This document shows positions 6,342 through 12,073 of a stretch of 12,400 bases of DNA, piece by piece. Source of the stretch: RGZA01 sp964568585 (GTDB lineage: Bacteria > Pseudomonadota > Alphaproteobacteria > UBA9219 > RGZA01); NCBI GenBank assembly GCA_964568585.1, contig CAZMQI010000050.1:1-12400 (forward strand), read 5' to 3'. The position numbers and the translations under genes were made by a program. The notes under the pieces are model-generated. The model saw only the letters and a program-made list of their open reading frames with translations. It was not told the DNA's origin and did no database searches. Within the stretch, counting starts at the first letter, position 1. Every line of letters starts with the position of its first letter.

Positions 6342-6905
6342 ATGCTAAAAAACATCGCTTGTTTGAAGTGGACGCGTTTTTTGAAATTGGGGCTGCTCGT
6401 TGCAGCCCTTCTTTTCGTGGGTTTTACTTCTGCACGTGCAGGAGACCCCAGCGATTATGTATTGGGCATTGGCGATAAGCTGCGTATCACTGTTTATGGC
6501 GAAACCGATTTATCGGGTGAGTTCGAGGTATCCTCCACTGGCATGGTTTCCATGCCGCTGATTGGTGAAACGAAAGCCATGGGCACGACAATTGCGCGCC
6601 TGAAAGATATGATTACCGCCAAGTTGCGTGATGGCTATCTCAAAGATCCCAAGGTCAGCATGGAAGTCATGAATTACCGCCCGTTCTTCATCGTGGGCGA
6701 GGTTATGAAGCCCGGCAGCTATAATTACCAGAACGGCATGACCGTGATTAATGCTGTGGCGCTTGCTGGCGGCTATACCTACCGCGCGGATAAGGACGAT
6801 ATCAAATTGCGCCGCGGCGGCCAGAACGGCAAAGAAGAAAAGGTCAAAGAAGACACAACTGTTGGTGCAGGTGACGTAGTCACTGTTCCGGAACGCTTCT
6901 TCTAG
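6342..6905 (+). CDS. Short Wza-like polysaccharide export (OPX) protein
   Basis: This 187-residue protein carries a long hydrophobic signal (about residues 12-30, cut near ARA at 33). It then has the polysaccharide export domain, about 35-110, starting DYVLGIGDKLRITVYGE and including FEVSSTGMVSMPLIGE. A SLBB-type domain follows at about 113-165 (FFIVGEVMKPGSYNYQNG, NAVALAGGYTYRAD). OPX proteins form the periplasmic ring that passes capsule or exopolysaccharide outward. There is no lipobox cysteine (the only Cys, C7, lies before the hydrophobic core), and no C-terminal helix long enough to span the outer membrane as in E. coli Wza. The protein ends soon after the SLBB at VPERFF. It therefore probably works with the barrel encoded just upstream. 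No good Shine-Dalgarno sequence precedes the ATG, which may mean translational coupling to the barrel gene. It ends six bases from the convergent phosphatase gene. Confidence 0.92.
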   Translation: MLKNIACLKWTRFLKLGLLVAALLFVGFTSARAGDPSDYVLGIGDKLRITVYGETDLSGEFEVSSTGMVSMPLIGETKAMGTTIARLKDMITAKLRDGYLKDPKVSMEVMNYRPFFIVGEVMKPGSYNYQNGMTVINAVALAGGYTYRADKDDIKLRRGGQNGKEEKVKEDTTVGAGDVVTVPERFF

Positions 6906-6911
6906 GCAATC

Positions 6912-7661
6912 CTATTTAGTTTGAATAAGCCATTGCTGCGTGCCTTCAAGAGCAATCGCGGTCAACACGCCTGTGGCATAAGCGCCGGTATCTACATTGA
7001 TGCGGTGTGGAAGTAATTCAGCGGTTTCGCTGATGGTGTGGCCATGCACAATCATCTTTTCATATTTCTTGGTATTGGCCATAAAATCTCGGCGTATCCA
7101 TACCAGATCCTGTTCGGTCTGGTCGGATAGGGGAACGCCATGCCGCGCCCCAGCATGGCAAAAGAAATAATCACCATAGGTGACGGATGTTTCCATCGTA
7201 TTCAAGAGTTCAATATGGCTTTTTGGTACCTTGGCGATGAAGTCATTCAACATGGCGGTTAGGCCAGCAGCATTATTAAGCGCAGCGGGACGAATGCCGT
7301 AACTCATCAGTGTCTCACGGCCACCAAAGGTAAGCCAGTCTTGCAGCAGTTTTAAATCGCAATGCTTGATAAGCTCGCGCATCACTTGTTCATGGTTACC
7401 AAGGATAAAATGCGGTTTTTGTTGATCGCTGGCATGCTCTGCCAAATGCAGTAAATAGTCGAAGACATGCTTACTTTGTAAGCCGCGGTCGATGTAATCA
7501 CCCAGAAAGACCAGCTTCACAGTCGATGTGCTGGATTTGGCGTCTGCATCGATTTTTTCCATCAGCTGCTTTAGTAAGTCCAGACGGCCATGGATGTCGC
7601 CAATCGCATAGATGCGTAAGTCTGGGGGCAGGGTATGGCCAGTGGACGTCGTGTTAGACAT
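6912..7661 (-). CDS. PPP-family metallophosphatase (Ser/Thr phosphatase-like)
   Basis: The 249-residue protein has the full two-metal phosphoesterase signature: GDIHG at 21-25, GDYIDRG at 54-60, GNHE at 88-91, a metal-binding His in FFCHAG (H169), HGHT at 206-209, and D224 in NVDTG. The order and the arginine of GDYIDRG place it with the PPP-type bacterial Ser/Thr phosphatases and the PrpA/ApaH-like group, probably cytoplasmic and Mn-dependent. The substrate could be phosphoproteins or dinucleoside polyphosphates and cannot be told apart here. It is the last gene of the minus-strand run, 11 bases after the glycosyltransferase stop, and has only a weak Shine-Dalgarno sequence, consistent with coupled translation. 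Its position between two polysaccharide-related genes makes a role in regulating envelope synthesis plausible but unproven. Confidence 0.9.
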   Translation of the reverse strand: MSNTTSTGHTLPPDLRIYAIGDIHGRLDLLKQLMEKIDADAKSSTSTVKLVFLGDYIDRGLQSKHVFDYLLHLAEHASDQQKPHFILGNHEQVMRELIKHCDLKLLQDWLTFGGRETLMSYGIRPAALNNAAGLTAMLNDFIAKVPKSHIELLNTMETSVTYGDYFFCHAGARHGVPLSDQTEQDLVWIRRDFMANTKKYEKMIVHGHTISETAELLPHRINVDTGAYATGVLTAIALEGTQQWLIQTK

Positions 7662-7672
7662 GTCAGTGTTTA

Positions 7673-8422
7673 CTAGTTCTTTTTGGGCGAATACTTATCA
7701 ATGAACGCTTTTATCACGGGAGTAATAAAGGCGGGATAGGCACCTATGAAATTATTGAGCAGTGTTCTGGGTTCGGAGAACAGACGGTACGCATATTGAG
7801 CCTTATAGCGTTTTACCCATTCAGGATAAAATTCGCTATCGCGCAGCGTCTCATCAAAGAAGCCGGTTACGGCAATAGCAACGCCCTTAAATCCGGCATC
7901 TTTAAGCGCAAGAAGGAAATTTTCTGCCTTACCAGCAGGATAATCCACCAGCACGCAATCGGGCTTTTTCTCTAGGATTAGGGCGATTTTGGGCGCAATG
8001 TCACCATAGCCATTGGCCGTAGCGATGATGTTGAGCGCTGGATAATAAATACTTAGTTTATCATGCGTGCGTTCATCGATGGCGGGTTGGCCGCCAATCA
8101 GCATCAGTGAAACAGTGTTGGCAACAGCAGCCTGAAAAAATGGCGCGGCCAGTGAATGGTTTTCAAAACAAATATCGGTGCAGGTTACATTGTGTAATTT
8201 TTGTACGGAGGCAGCGATATCCAGACTTGCAGGAATGACCAAATCTATCTTGTTCAACTGGTCAAGATATTCTGGCTGCTTCTTTGCCATTGCCCATGCA
8301 TCGGCATGAACGAAGGTTACCAGTTTGCTCTCGCTTTTTTGGGTGAACAAAGTGCTTAAATCTGCAACCGTGTAGCCAACATCAAGTGGGAGGCCGAGGA
8401 ATGAAAGTCGCTGCTGTGTCAT
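7673..8422 (-). CDS. WecG/TagA/CpsF-family glycosyltransferase, divergent
   Basis: Numbered from the ATG at 8422, the product has 249 residues. A TTG at 8452 is in frame, adds ten residues and is an alternative start; the ATG is preferred because family members begin a few residues before the F-LG-PLD motif, here SFLGLPLDVGYT. Neither start has a clear Shine-Dalgarno sequence. Family landmarks: VTFVHADAWAMAKKQPEY, IDLVIP, MLIGGQPAIDERTHDKL, YYPALNIIATANGYGD, KPDCVLVDYPAGKAE, and the C-terminal YRLFSEPRTLL. This GT26 family transfers N-acetylmannosaminyl-type sugars to lipid-linked acceptors at the inner membrane. Two deviations stand out. The usual PDG after the IDLVIP strand reads PAS, losing the aspartate proposed as catalytic base in TagA. 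The usual Asn after the VTFV strand is His. It may have altered specificity or activity. It probably acts with the WbaP-like enzyme in the same polysaccharide pathway. Confidence 0.82.
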   Translation of the reverse strand: MTQQRLSFLGLPLDVGYTVADLSTLFTQKSESKLVTFVHADAWAMAKKQPEYLDQLNKIDLVIPASLDIAASVQKLHNVTCTDICFENHSLAAPFFQAAVANTVSLMLIGGQPAIDERTHDKLSIYYPALNIIATANGYGDIAPKIALILEKKPDCVLVDYPAGKAENFLLALKDAGFKGVAIAVTGFFDETLRDSEFYPEWVKRYKAQYAYRLFSEPRTLLNNFIGAYPAFITPVIKAFIDKYSPKKN

Positions 8423-8473
8423 GAGCAGTGTTATAGACGGATTTCTAGCCAAACCGTAGTGGTTTTATTGCTT

Positions 8474-9247
8474 TCAGGCCGAAAAATCAGCGATAATCGG
8501 CGTGTGATCGGAGGCTTTTTCAAGCCCGCGTGGGTGCTTATCAATCCAGCATTTTAGAAGCTTGTCGCTGGCTTCAGGTGAGGTGAGCAGATGATCGATG
8601 CGAATACCATCATCACGTGGCCACGCACCTGCCTGATAATCCCAAAATGTGTACGCATCGTTTTCGTCAGGGTGTAGTGTGCGGAATGCATCTGCATAGC
8701 CGAGCCGTAACATGGCATTGAAATGCGCCCGCGATTGGGGTTGCGCCAGCGCATCGTTCCGCCAGTTTTCCGGATGACGCGCATCGCGGTCTTCGGGGAT
8801 GACATTGTAGTCACCGCCCAGAACGACCGGACGTTCTTCTTTAAAAAGTTTTTTTGCCTGTGCCGTCAGCCGTTCCATGAAGCGAAGTTTGTAAGGAAAC
8901 TTTTCAGTACCTAACGGGTTACCATTCGGTAAATAAATGCTTGAAATAATCCACCCGCCGACATCGGCTTCGATATAGCGCGCATGGGTATCCGCATCAT
9001 CGCCATCAAGTGTATTTGTGCGTAAAACGGCCTTTTCCTTGCTTAAAATGGCAACGCCGTTATAGGCTTTTTGGCCTTTGACCAGCGCGTTATAACCACA
9101 GCTTTGGATTTCCATTAACGGAAATGCATCTGTATCACATTTTAATTCTTGCAGTAGTAACACGTCCGGTGATTGCGATTTAAGCCAGTCACAGACAATC
9201 GGCAGGCGCATTTTGATGGAGTTGACGTTCCAGCTGGCGATACGCAT
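8474..9247 (-). CDS. xth: Exodeoxyribonuclease III / AP endonuclease
   Basis: This 257-residue protein is a full-length member of the Xth family, which cuts at abasic sites and removes 3' nucleotides or blocks in base excision repair. The expected residues are all visible: N7 in SWNVNS, E34 in LLQELK, Y105 in YLPNG, D146 and N148 in GGDYNV, D218-H219 in RIDHLL, and D247-H248 in SDHTP. It begins at an ATG 12 bases after the erpA stop codon. It is therefore very likely co-transcribed with erpA, which would tie this repair enzyme to iron-sulfur or oxidative-stress control if the upstream palindrome is an operator. Nothing appears truncated. Confidence 0.96.
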   Translation of the reverse strand: MRIASWNVNSIKMRLPIVCDWLKSQSPDVLLLQELKCDTDAFPLMEIQSCGYNALVKGQKAYNGVAILSKEKAVLRTNTLDGDDADTHARYIEADVGGWIISSIYLPNGNPLGTEKFPYKLRFMERLTAQAKKLFKEERPVVLGGDYNVIPEDRDARHPENWRNDALAQPQSRAHFNAMLRLGYADAFRTLHPDENDAYTFWDYQAGAWPRDDGIRIDHLLTSPEASDKLLKCWIDKHPRGLEKASDHTPIIADFSA

Positions 9248-9259
9248 GAAAGTGATGCC

Positions 9260-9598
9260 TTAAATTTTTACAGCGAAGGAAGTGCCGCAGCCGCAGGATG
9301 AATCTGCCATCGGGTTTTTGACCTGGAAACTTTCACCGGAAAGATCGGAAATGAAATCGACTTCCGAACCTTCAAGGAAGGAGAGGGAAGTTTTATCAAC
9401 CACCATTGTCGCGCCATCGCGTTCAATCACAATATCATCAGGCGTTACCGCAGCATCTTCCAGATTGAAGATGTATTTGAAACCTGAGCAGCCGCCGCTA
9501 TCCACGGCAAGGCGTAGACGCAGGCCGGGTTTGGCCTGCTTTTCAGCCATGAAATGGATGCGTTTTGCCGCATTAGGTGTTAATTGAAGTGTTGCCAT
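9260..9598 (-). CDS. erpA: A-type iron-sulfur cluster carrier (ErpA/IscA family)
   Basis: The 112-residue protein has the A-type carrier architecture: LTPNAAKRI near the start, a first ligand C37 in DSGGCSGF, and the C-terminal pair C102/C104 in SCGCGTSF. These three cysteines hold the Fe-S cluster that is passed to apo-enzymes in the cytoplasm. The D-S-GGCSGF-Y pattern and the SSCGCG ending fit ErpA best, but IscA or SufA-like members are hard to separate by eye. It leads the minus-strand run erpA-xth-glycosyltransferase-phosphatase. The ATG is preceded directly by an inverted repeat rather than a good Shine-Dalgarno sequence. A possible -10 element ends only six bases before the ATG, so the mRNA might be leaderless. 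Confidence 0.93.
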   Translation of the reverse strand: MATLQLTPNAAKRIHFMAEKQAKPGLRLRLAVDSGGCSGFKYIFNLEDAAVTPDDIVIERDGATMVVDKTSLSFLEGSEVDFISDLSGESFQVKNPMADSSCGCGTSFAVKI

Positions 9599-9616
9599 AG
9601 GACTAAAATAGTCCTA
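9598..9616. promoter_or_regulatory. Palindrome before erpA matching the IscR type 1 core
   Basis: TAGGACTA at 9598-9605 and TAGTCCTA at 9609-9616 are perfect complements around AAA. The centre, GACTAAAATAGTC, fits GACTRWWWYAGTC, the core of the IscR type 1 site as I recall it from E. coli; the outer consensus bases do not match. It abuts the start of an Fe-S carrier gene and overlaps a possible -10 box, where a repressor would act. An operator for an IscR-like Fe-S sensor is the best guess. Confidence 0.6.
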
Positions 9617-9633
9617 ATTCTTTAAAAATCCAA
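9605..9633 (-). promoter_or_regulatory. Possible erpA promoter overlapping the palindrome
   Basis: On the minus strand, TTGGAT (9628-9633) and TATTTT (9605-9610) are separated by 17 bases. The -10 box lies within the palindrome and its end is six bases from the ATG, so transcription would start at or next to the start codon. The boxes are imperfect. TATGAT a little further upstream is an alternative -10. Confidence 0.35.
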
Positions 9634-9662
9634 TCATATAAAATTGGGGTAGAAAGTAGTAA

Positions 9663-10076
9663 ATGAGCGAGTTTTTTCTTCATACGCAATTAGCCCAAGA
9701 CACTTTCTTTATCAGAGATTTGAAGCTTTCACAGCTGGTCCTGATGAATGATAAGCGTTTCCCGTGGATGGTTTTGGTGCCACGCAAAAATGGCGCCAGT
9801 GATTTGCTGGATTTATTACCGGGCGAACAAAAAACATTGCTGGACGAAATCAACCGTACATCGGTTTTTATGAAGCAGTTTTTTAGACCAGAAAAACTTA
9901 ACATTGCCACCATTGGCAATATTGTTCCTCAATTACATATCCATGTTGTTGGGCGTTTTGCCAAAGATCTTGCGTGGCCCAAACCTGTATGGGGTTTTGG
10001 TGATATGGTGCGTTTTGAGGAAGAAGAAGGCAAGAAACTGGTTGCTCAAATTCAAAACCAGTTGCCGCACACCTGA
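9663..10076 (+). CDS. HIT-domain nucleotide hydrolase/transferase-like protein
   Basis: This 137-residue protein belongs to the histidine triad superfamily, small enzymes that hydrolyse or transfer nucleoside phosphates. The active-site strand reads PQLHIHVVGR, with H92 and H94 aligned to the second and third positions of the HxHxHxx motif; the first is Gln (Q90). The middle His, the nucleophile in Hint enzymes, is kept. Upstream, FPWMVLVPRKNGASDLLDLLP is the usual substrate-pocket strand and turn, and AWPKPVWG follows the motif. From memory, the Gln form with AWP-PVWG is common in alphaproteobacterial members, so it is probably a subfamily trait and not decay. The substrate is unknown. The gene is divergent from erpA with only 64 bases between, and has a weak ribosome site. 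Confidence 0.9.
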   Translation: MSEFFLHTQLAQDTFFIRDLKLSQLVLMNDKRFPWMVLVPRKNGASDLLDLLPGEQKTLLDEINRTSVFMKQFFRPEKLNIATIGNIVPQLHIHVVGRFAKDLAWPKPVWGFGDMVRFEEEEGKKLVAQIQNQLPHT

Positions 10077-10087
10077 TTAGCTGTGCG
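10066..10087. repeat. Hairpin across two convergent stop codons
   Basis: CGCACA at 10066-10071 pairs with TGTGCG at 10082-10087, with the HIT stop (10074-10076) and the patatin stop (10077-10079) inside the loop. Convergent genes with no spacer could use this as a bidirectional stop signal, but no T-run is present on either side. Confidence 0.3.
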
Positions 10088-11228
10088 CTAGCCGTTTAAC
10101 AGGCCCAACAGCAGGCGTATTAAAGCCCAGAGCAGCATTAAGTTTGTCGGTATAGGTATTGCTTTGTTTGTGCTCGCGTTCCAATGCCGACACAAATATT
10201 TTTCCGCGGACATAGCCGTGCCAGAATTGCTCTTCTAGAACTTCGGGGCGCGTTTCAAGTGGGTTCATTCTTGTTTCGGCTTTTTCCGGATGGATAAGAC
10301 GGATATGCGCCGTGCCGTTTTCTGTTGTGACCCTACCCGACACAATTTCATCAAGGATAACTGGAAGCCGTGCACGATAATCTGCATAAGCTTCTGTGCT
10401 AGAACGTGCATGAAGACGCGCATATAAATCAACTAAACGGCCGATTTCGTTTTCGCTTGAAAGCACATCATCGGGATGCAAACTAAGCATCATCACGATA
10501 TGAGTATAGCCGCGATCAACGATGTCATGTGCCGGATAGGATGCGGAATAACAGCCATCAAACAGCAATTCATTGCCTATGTTTATGGGCTTTCCTGATA
10601 TGAAGGGTAGGCGTGAACTGGCATCCACATGCAGCAATGCTTCATTCAATGTTTCTGCGTCGCGTAGATCAAAACTTTGCGGTGTACCGGTGCGCGCATT
10701 GGTATAATAGACACGATATTCCTTGTCCGACGCTTTGATGTGTTCAAAGTCAGGAACAATTTCATCGCGTAGGATTTTTGATAGATATTGATTATCCAAA
10801 TGTGCGCCAATACGCATACCATCATAGCCGGTTATTTGTGCGGCGAGTGATGTAGCTGCTTGTCCTACCACTTGGAACTGGCGAATGGTTTCTGCACTGA
10901 ACAACATGCGATTGAAATATGGAACGCTTAACCCTTGTTGCGATAATTTTACAAAGTTGTGTCCCGTCAGTTTTGAAAAAATGCTGAGACCGCGCGTCGG
11001 TTCGTCTGCAAAAAGAATTTCAACGGCACCCACTGAAACACCGAAGTAACCTTGGAATTGTTGTGCGATACCAACTTCATGGAGCGCACAAAATGCACCG
11101 ACATCGCCAATGCCGCGCATACATCCAGGGGTGAGTAGAAGGGCGCCCTTTGGCTGACTTCCATTGGAAGTTTCAGCAGGTTTTTGGCCGTTACGGCTAT
11201 CAATCAAGTAACCAAATTCGTTCGCCAT
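10077..11228 (-). CDS. Patatin-like phospholipase family protein
   Basis: The 383-residue protein carries the patatin acyl-hydrolase features: a glycine-rich oxyanion loop (PGCMRGIGDVGA, about 34-45), the nucleophile elbow GVSVG at 63-67 with Ser65, and the partner aspartate in LLFDGCYSA (D224). Ser/Asp dyad enzymes of this family cleave acyl chains from phospholipids or neutral lipids, usually in the cytoplasm or at the inner membrane. No signal peptide is visible; the first 27 residues are polar. The oxyanion loop starts TPGCMRG instead of the more usual GGG-RG, and DG-A/G reads DGC, so it is a divergent member. The C-terminal 130 residues are helical and charged, without a domain I recognise. 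It is transcribed away from the rRNA region and the Shine-Dalgarno sequence is weak. The stop codon directly abuts that of the HIT gene. Confidence 0.88.
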   Translation of the reverse strand: MANEFGYLIDSRNGQKPAETSNGSQPKGALLLTPGCMRGIGDVGAFCALHEVGIAQQFQGYFGVSVGAVEILFADEPTRGLSIFSKLTGHNFVKLSQQGLSVPYFNRMLFSAETIRQFQVVGQAATSLAAQITGYDGMRIGAHLDNQYLSKILRDEIVPDFEHIKASDKEYRVYYTNARTGTPQSFDLRDAETLNEALLHVDASSRLPFISGKPINIGNELLFDGCYSASYPAHDIVDRGYTHIVMMLSLHPDDVLSSENEIGRLVDLYARLHARSSTEAYADYRARLPVILDEIVSGRVTTENGTAHIRLIHPEKAETRMNPLETRPEVLEEQFWHGYVRGKIFVSALEREHKQSNTYTDKLNAALGFNTPAVGPVKRLAHS

Positions 11229-11285
11229 GCACCGATAACGTTAGAAGTTAAGTAAAACTCGTGTATTTCGGTGTCATTACGGTGA

Positions 11286-11373
11286 GTGATTCACGGTTAA
11301 AATACTATTAAATTAGCATTTTAGGCCTGATTCAGCTGTGCAACTGCGAACAGTTTGGAACGGCGTGAATCAC
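11286..11373. repeat. Three TGAWTCA-centred palindromes about 40 bases apart
   Basis: GTGATTCAC at 11286-11294, CTGATTCAG at 11327-11335 and GTGAATCAC at 11365-11373 share a TGAWTCA core. Their centres are 41 and 38 bases apart. The outer two also form a perfect 10-base inverted pair (GTGATTCACG and CGTGAATCAC). They lie 60-145 bases upstream of the patatin start and about 220-310 bases before the rRNA promoter. Repeated, spaced dyads suggest a dimeric regulator, but which one is unknown. Confidence 0.5.
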
Positions 11374-11513
11374 CACATCTTAAAAAAGGCCAATGTTTAT
11401 TGGGTTTATTTGAAATTTTAATGAAAAGAGGAGAGGGCGAATAGCAATTTTTTAGAAACATATGCCCGAGCCGAGATAATCACTCAAAAAAAGTACAAAT
11501 TAATTTCTAGATT

Positions 11514-11535
11514 CTATTCACACCGGTGTGGATAA
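11514..11535. promoter_or_regulatory. Pair of inverted DnaA-box-like sites
   Basis: TGTGGATAA at 11527-11535 is the exact complement of the strong DnaA box TTATCCACA. CTATTCACA at 11514-11522 matches TTWTNCACA at eight of nine positions in the opposite orientation. Together they form a palindrome with CACACCGGTGTG (11519-11530) at its centre. It sits about 60 bases upstream of the rRNA -35 box in AT-rich DNA. DnaA or another dimeric regulator could bind here. Confidence 0.5.
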
Positions 11536-11596
11536 CTATCAAATATACCTTATTTTATTGGGATTAAATGATGTTTATACTTTTTTTATTTTTCGC

Positions 11597-11626
11597 TTTA
11601 CAGCTTCGAATATCATGGAGTATAAG
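11597..11626 (+). promoter_or_regulatory. Probable rRNA operon promoter
   Basis: TTTACA at 11597-11602 and TATAAG at 11621-11626 are separated by 18 bases. A T-rich tract directly upstream (about 11570-11595) resembles an UP element, and GC-rich sequence follows the -10, as usual for rRNA promoters. Transcription from about 11633 would give a leader of roughly 440 bases including boxA. No other pair of boxes in the region is as good. Confidence 0.6.
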
Positions 11627-11753
11627 AGCGTCCAACGGCGAACCCCAGCGGTTCAGTCGTTCAGCAAAAAAGGCCGAAATACTTCTAAGTGCAGATTATT
11701 GCACGGGGGTGTTTTTTGCGCTTTTCAGCTGGATTTTAGAGCAATCTAAAATT

Positions 11754-11766
11754 GGTTCTTTGACAT
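11754..11766 (+). promoter_or_regulatory. boxA-like antitermination sequence in the rRNA leader
   Basis: GGTTCTTTGACAT resembles E. coli boxA (TGCTCTTTAACA). The GTTCTTTGACATTG form is common ahead of alphaproteobacterial 16S genes. boxA in nascent RNA recruits NusB-NusE for rRNA antitermination. The embedded TTGACA could be mistaken for a -35 box, but no suitable -10 follows. Confidence 0.75.
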
Positions 11767-11809
11767 TGTGAATAGAGAACGAGAGAAGGGATGCGCAGGC
11801 GGCGGTTGT

Positions 11810-11860
11810 CTGATGCGGTTTCGATCGCGTCAGAATGAGATTGCACTTAAAACAGTCTCA
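11810..11860 (+). other. Two consecutive hairpins in the rRNA leader
   Basis: CTGATGCG (11810-11817) pairs with CGCGTCAG (11826-11833), eight pairs with one G-U. TGAGATTG (11836-11843) pairs with CAGTCTCA (11853-11860), again eight with one G-U. They are separated by two bases and lie 40-100 bases after boxA. G-U pairs in place of exact complements favour a real RNA structure. Confidence 0.5.
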
Positions 11861-11960
11861 TGGGTTAAACCATGGGACACAATCGGTATCTGTCGTTTTG
11901 AGCATCCTTGATATCGGAATAATTCAGTAAAATGATTATTCACGTAATAAACTAAAGCTT

Positions 11961-11980
11961 TGAATGAATTTATTCATTCA
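11961..11980 (+). other. Perfect hairpin in the rRNA leader
   Basis: TGAATGAA (11961-11968) and TTCATTCA (11973-11980) are exact complements around a TTTA loop. It is AU-rich and lies about 95 bases before mature 16S; it may take part in folding or processing of the precursor. Confidence 0.45.
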
Positions 11981-12000
11981 TTGCCCGTCAAGAACAATGA

Positions 12001-12023
12001 GGTGTCCGGAGCAGTCCGGCACC
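12001..12023 (+). other. Strong hairpin close to the 16S 5' end
   Basis: GGTG (12001-12004) pairs with CACC (12020-12023) and CCGGA (12006-12010) with TCCGG (12015-12019), around GCAG. That is nine pairs with one bulged T at 12005. It lies 50 bases before mature 16S. The long stem that joins sequences on both sides of 16S would need the 3' flank, which is not in the window. Confidence 0.5.
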
Positions 12024-12073
12024 ACGAACAGATGCCAGGATGAGCAAAGACCTCAAAACTTTGCACAAACACT

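Larger units (their letters stand above)
11229..12073. other. Long non-coding region before the rRNA operon
   Basis: This 845-base AT-rich stretch separates the patatin gene from 16S rRNA. I find no believable gene: the short frames present lack ribosome sites and recognisable sequence. It holds three TGAWTCA palindromes (11286-11373), a small hairpin CCAAT/ATTGG at 11390-11403, a DnaA-box palindrome (11514-11535), the probable rRNA promoter (11597-11626), a small dyad GTGCA/TGCAC at 11689-11704, boxA (11754-11766) and a leader with several stems. The patatin promoter must also lie at its left end but is not clear. Confidence 0.7.

Noticed and set aside
11229..11760. Replication origin
   Set aside because: Only one perfect DnaA box and one near match are present, with no cluster of boxes and no dnaA, hemE, parAB or gidA gene nearby.
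11528..11771. Two overlapping plus-strand frames of 67-73 codons before the rRNA genes
   Set aside because: They overlap the probable rRNA promoter and boxA and have no ribosome sites, so they are chance frames in leader DNA.
11760..11788. TTGACA as the -35 box of an rRNA promoter
   Set aside because: It is part of the conserved boxA block and no -10-like hexamer follows at 16-19 bases.
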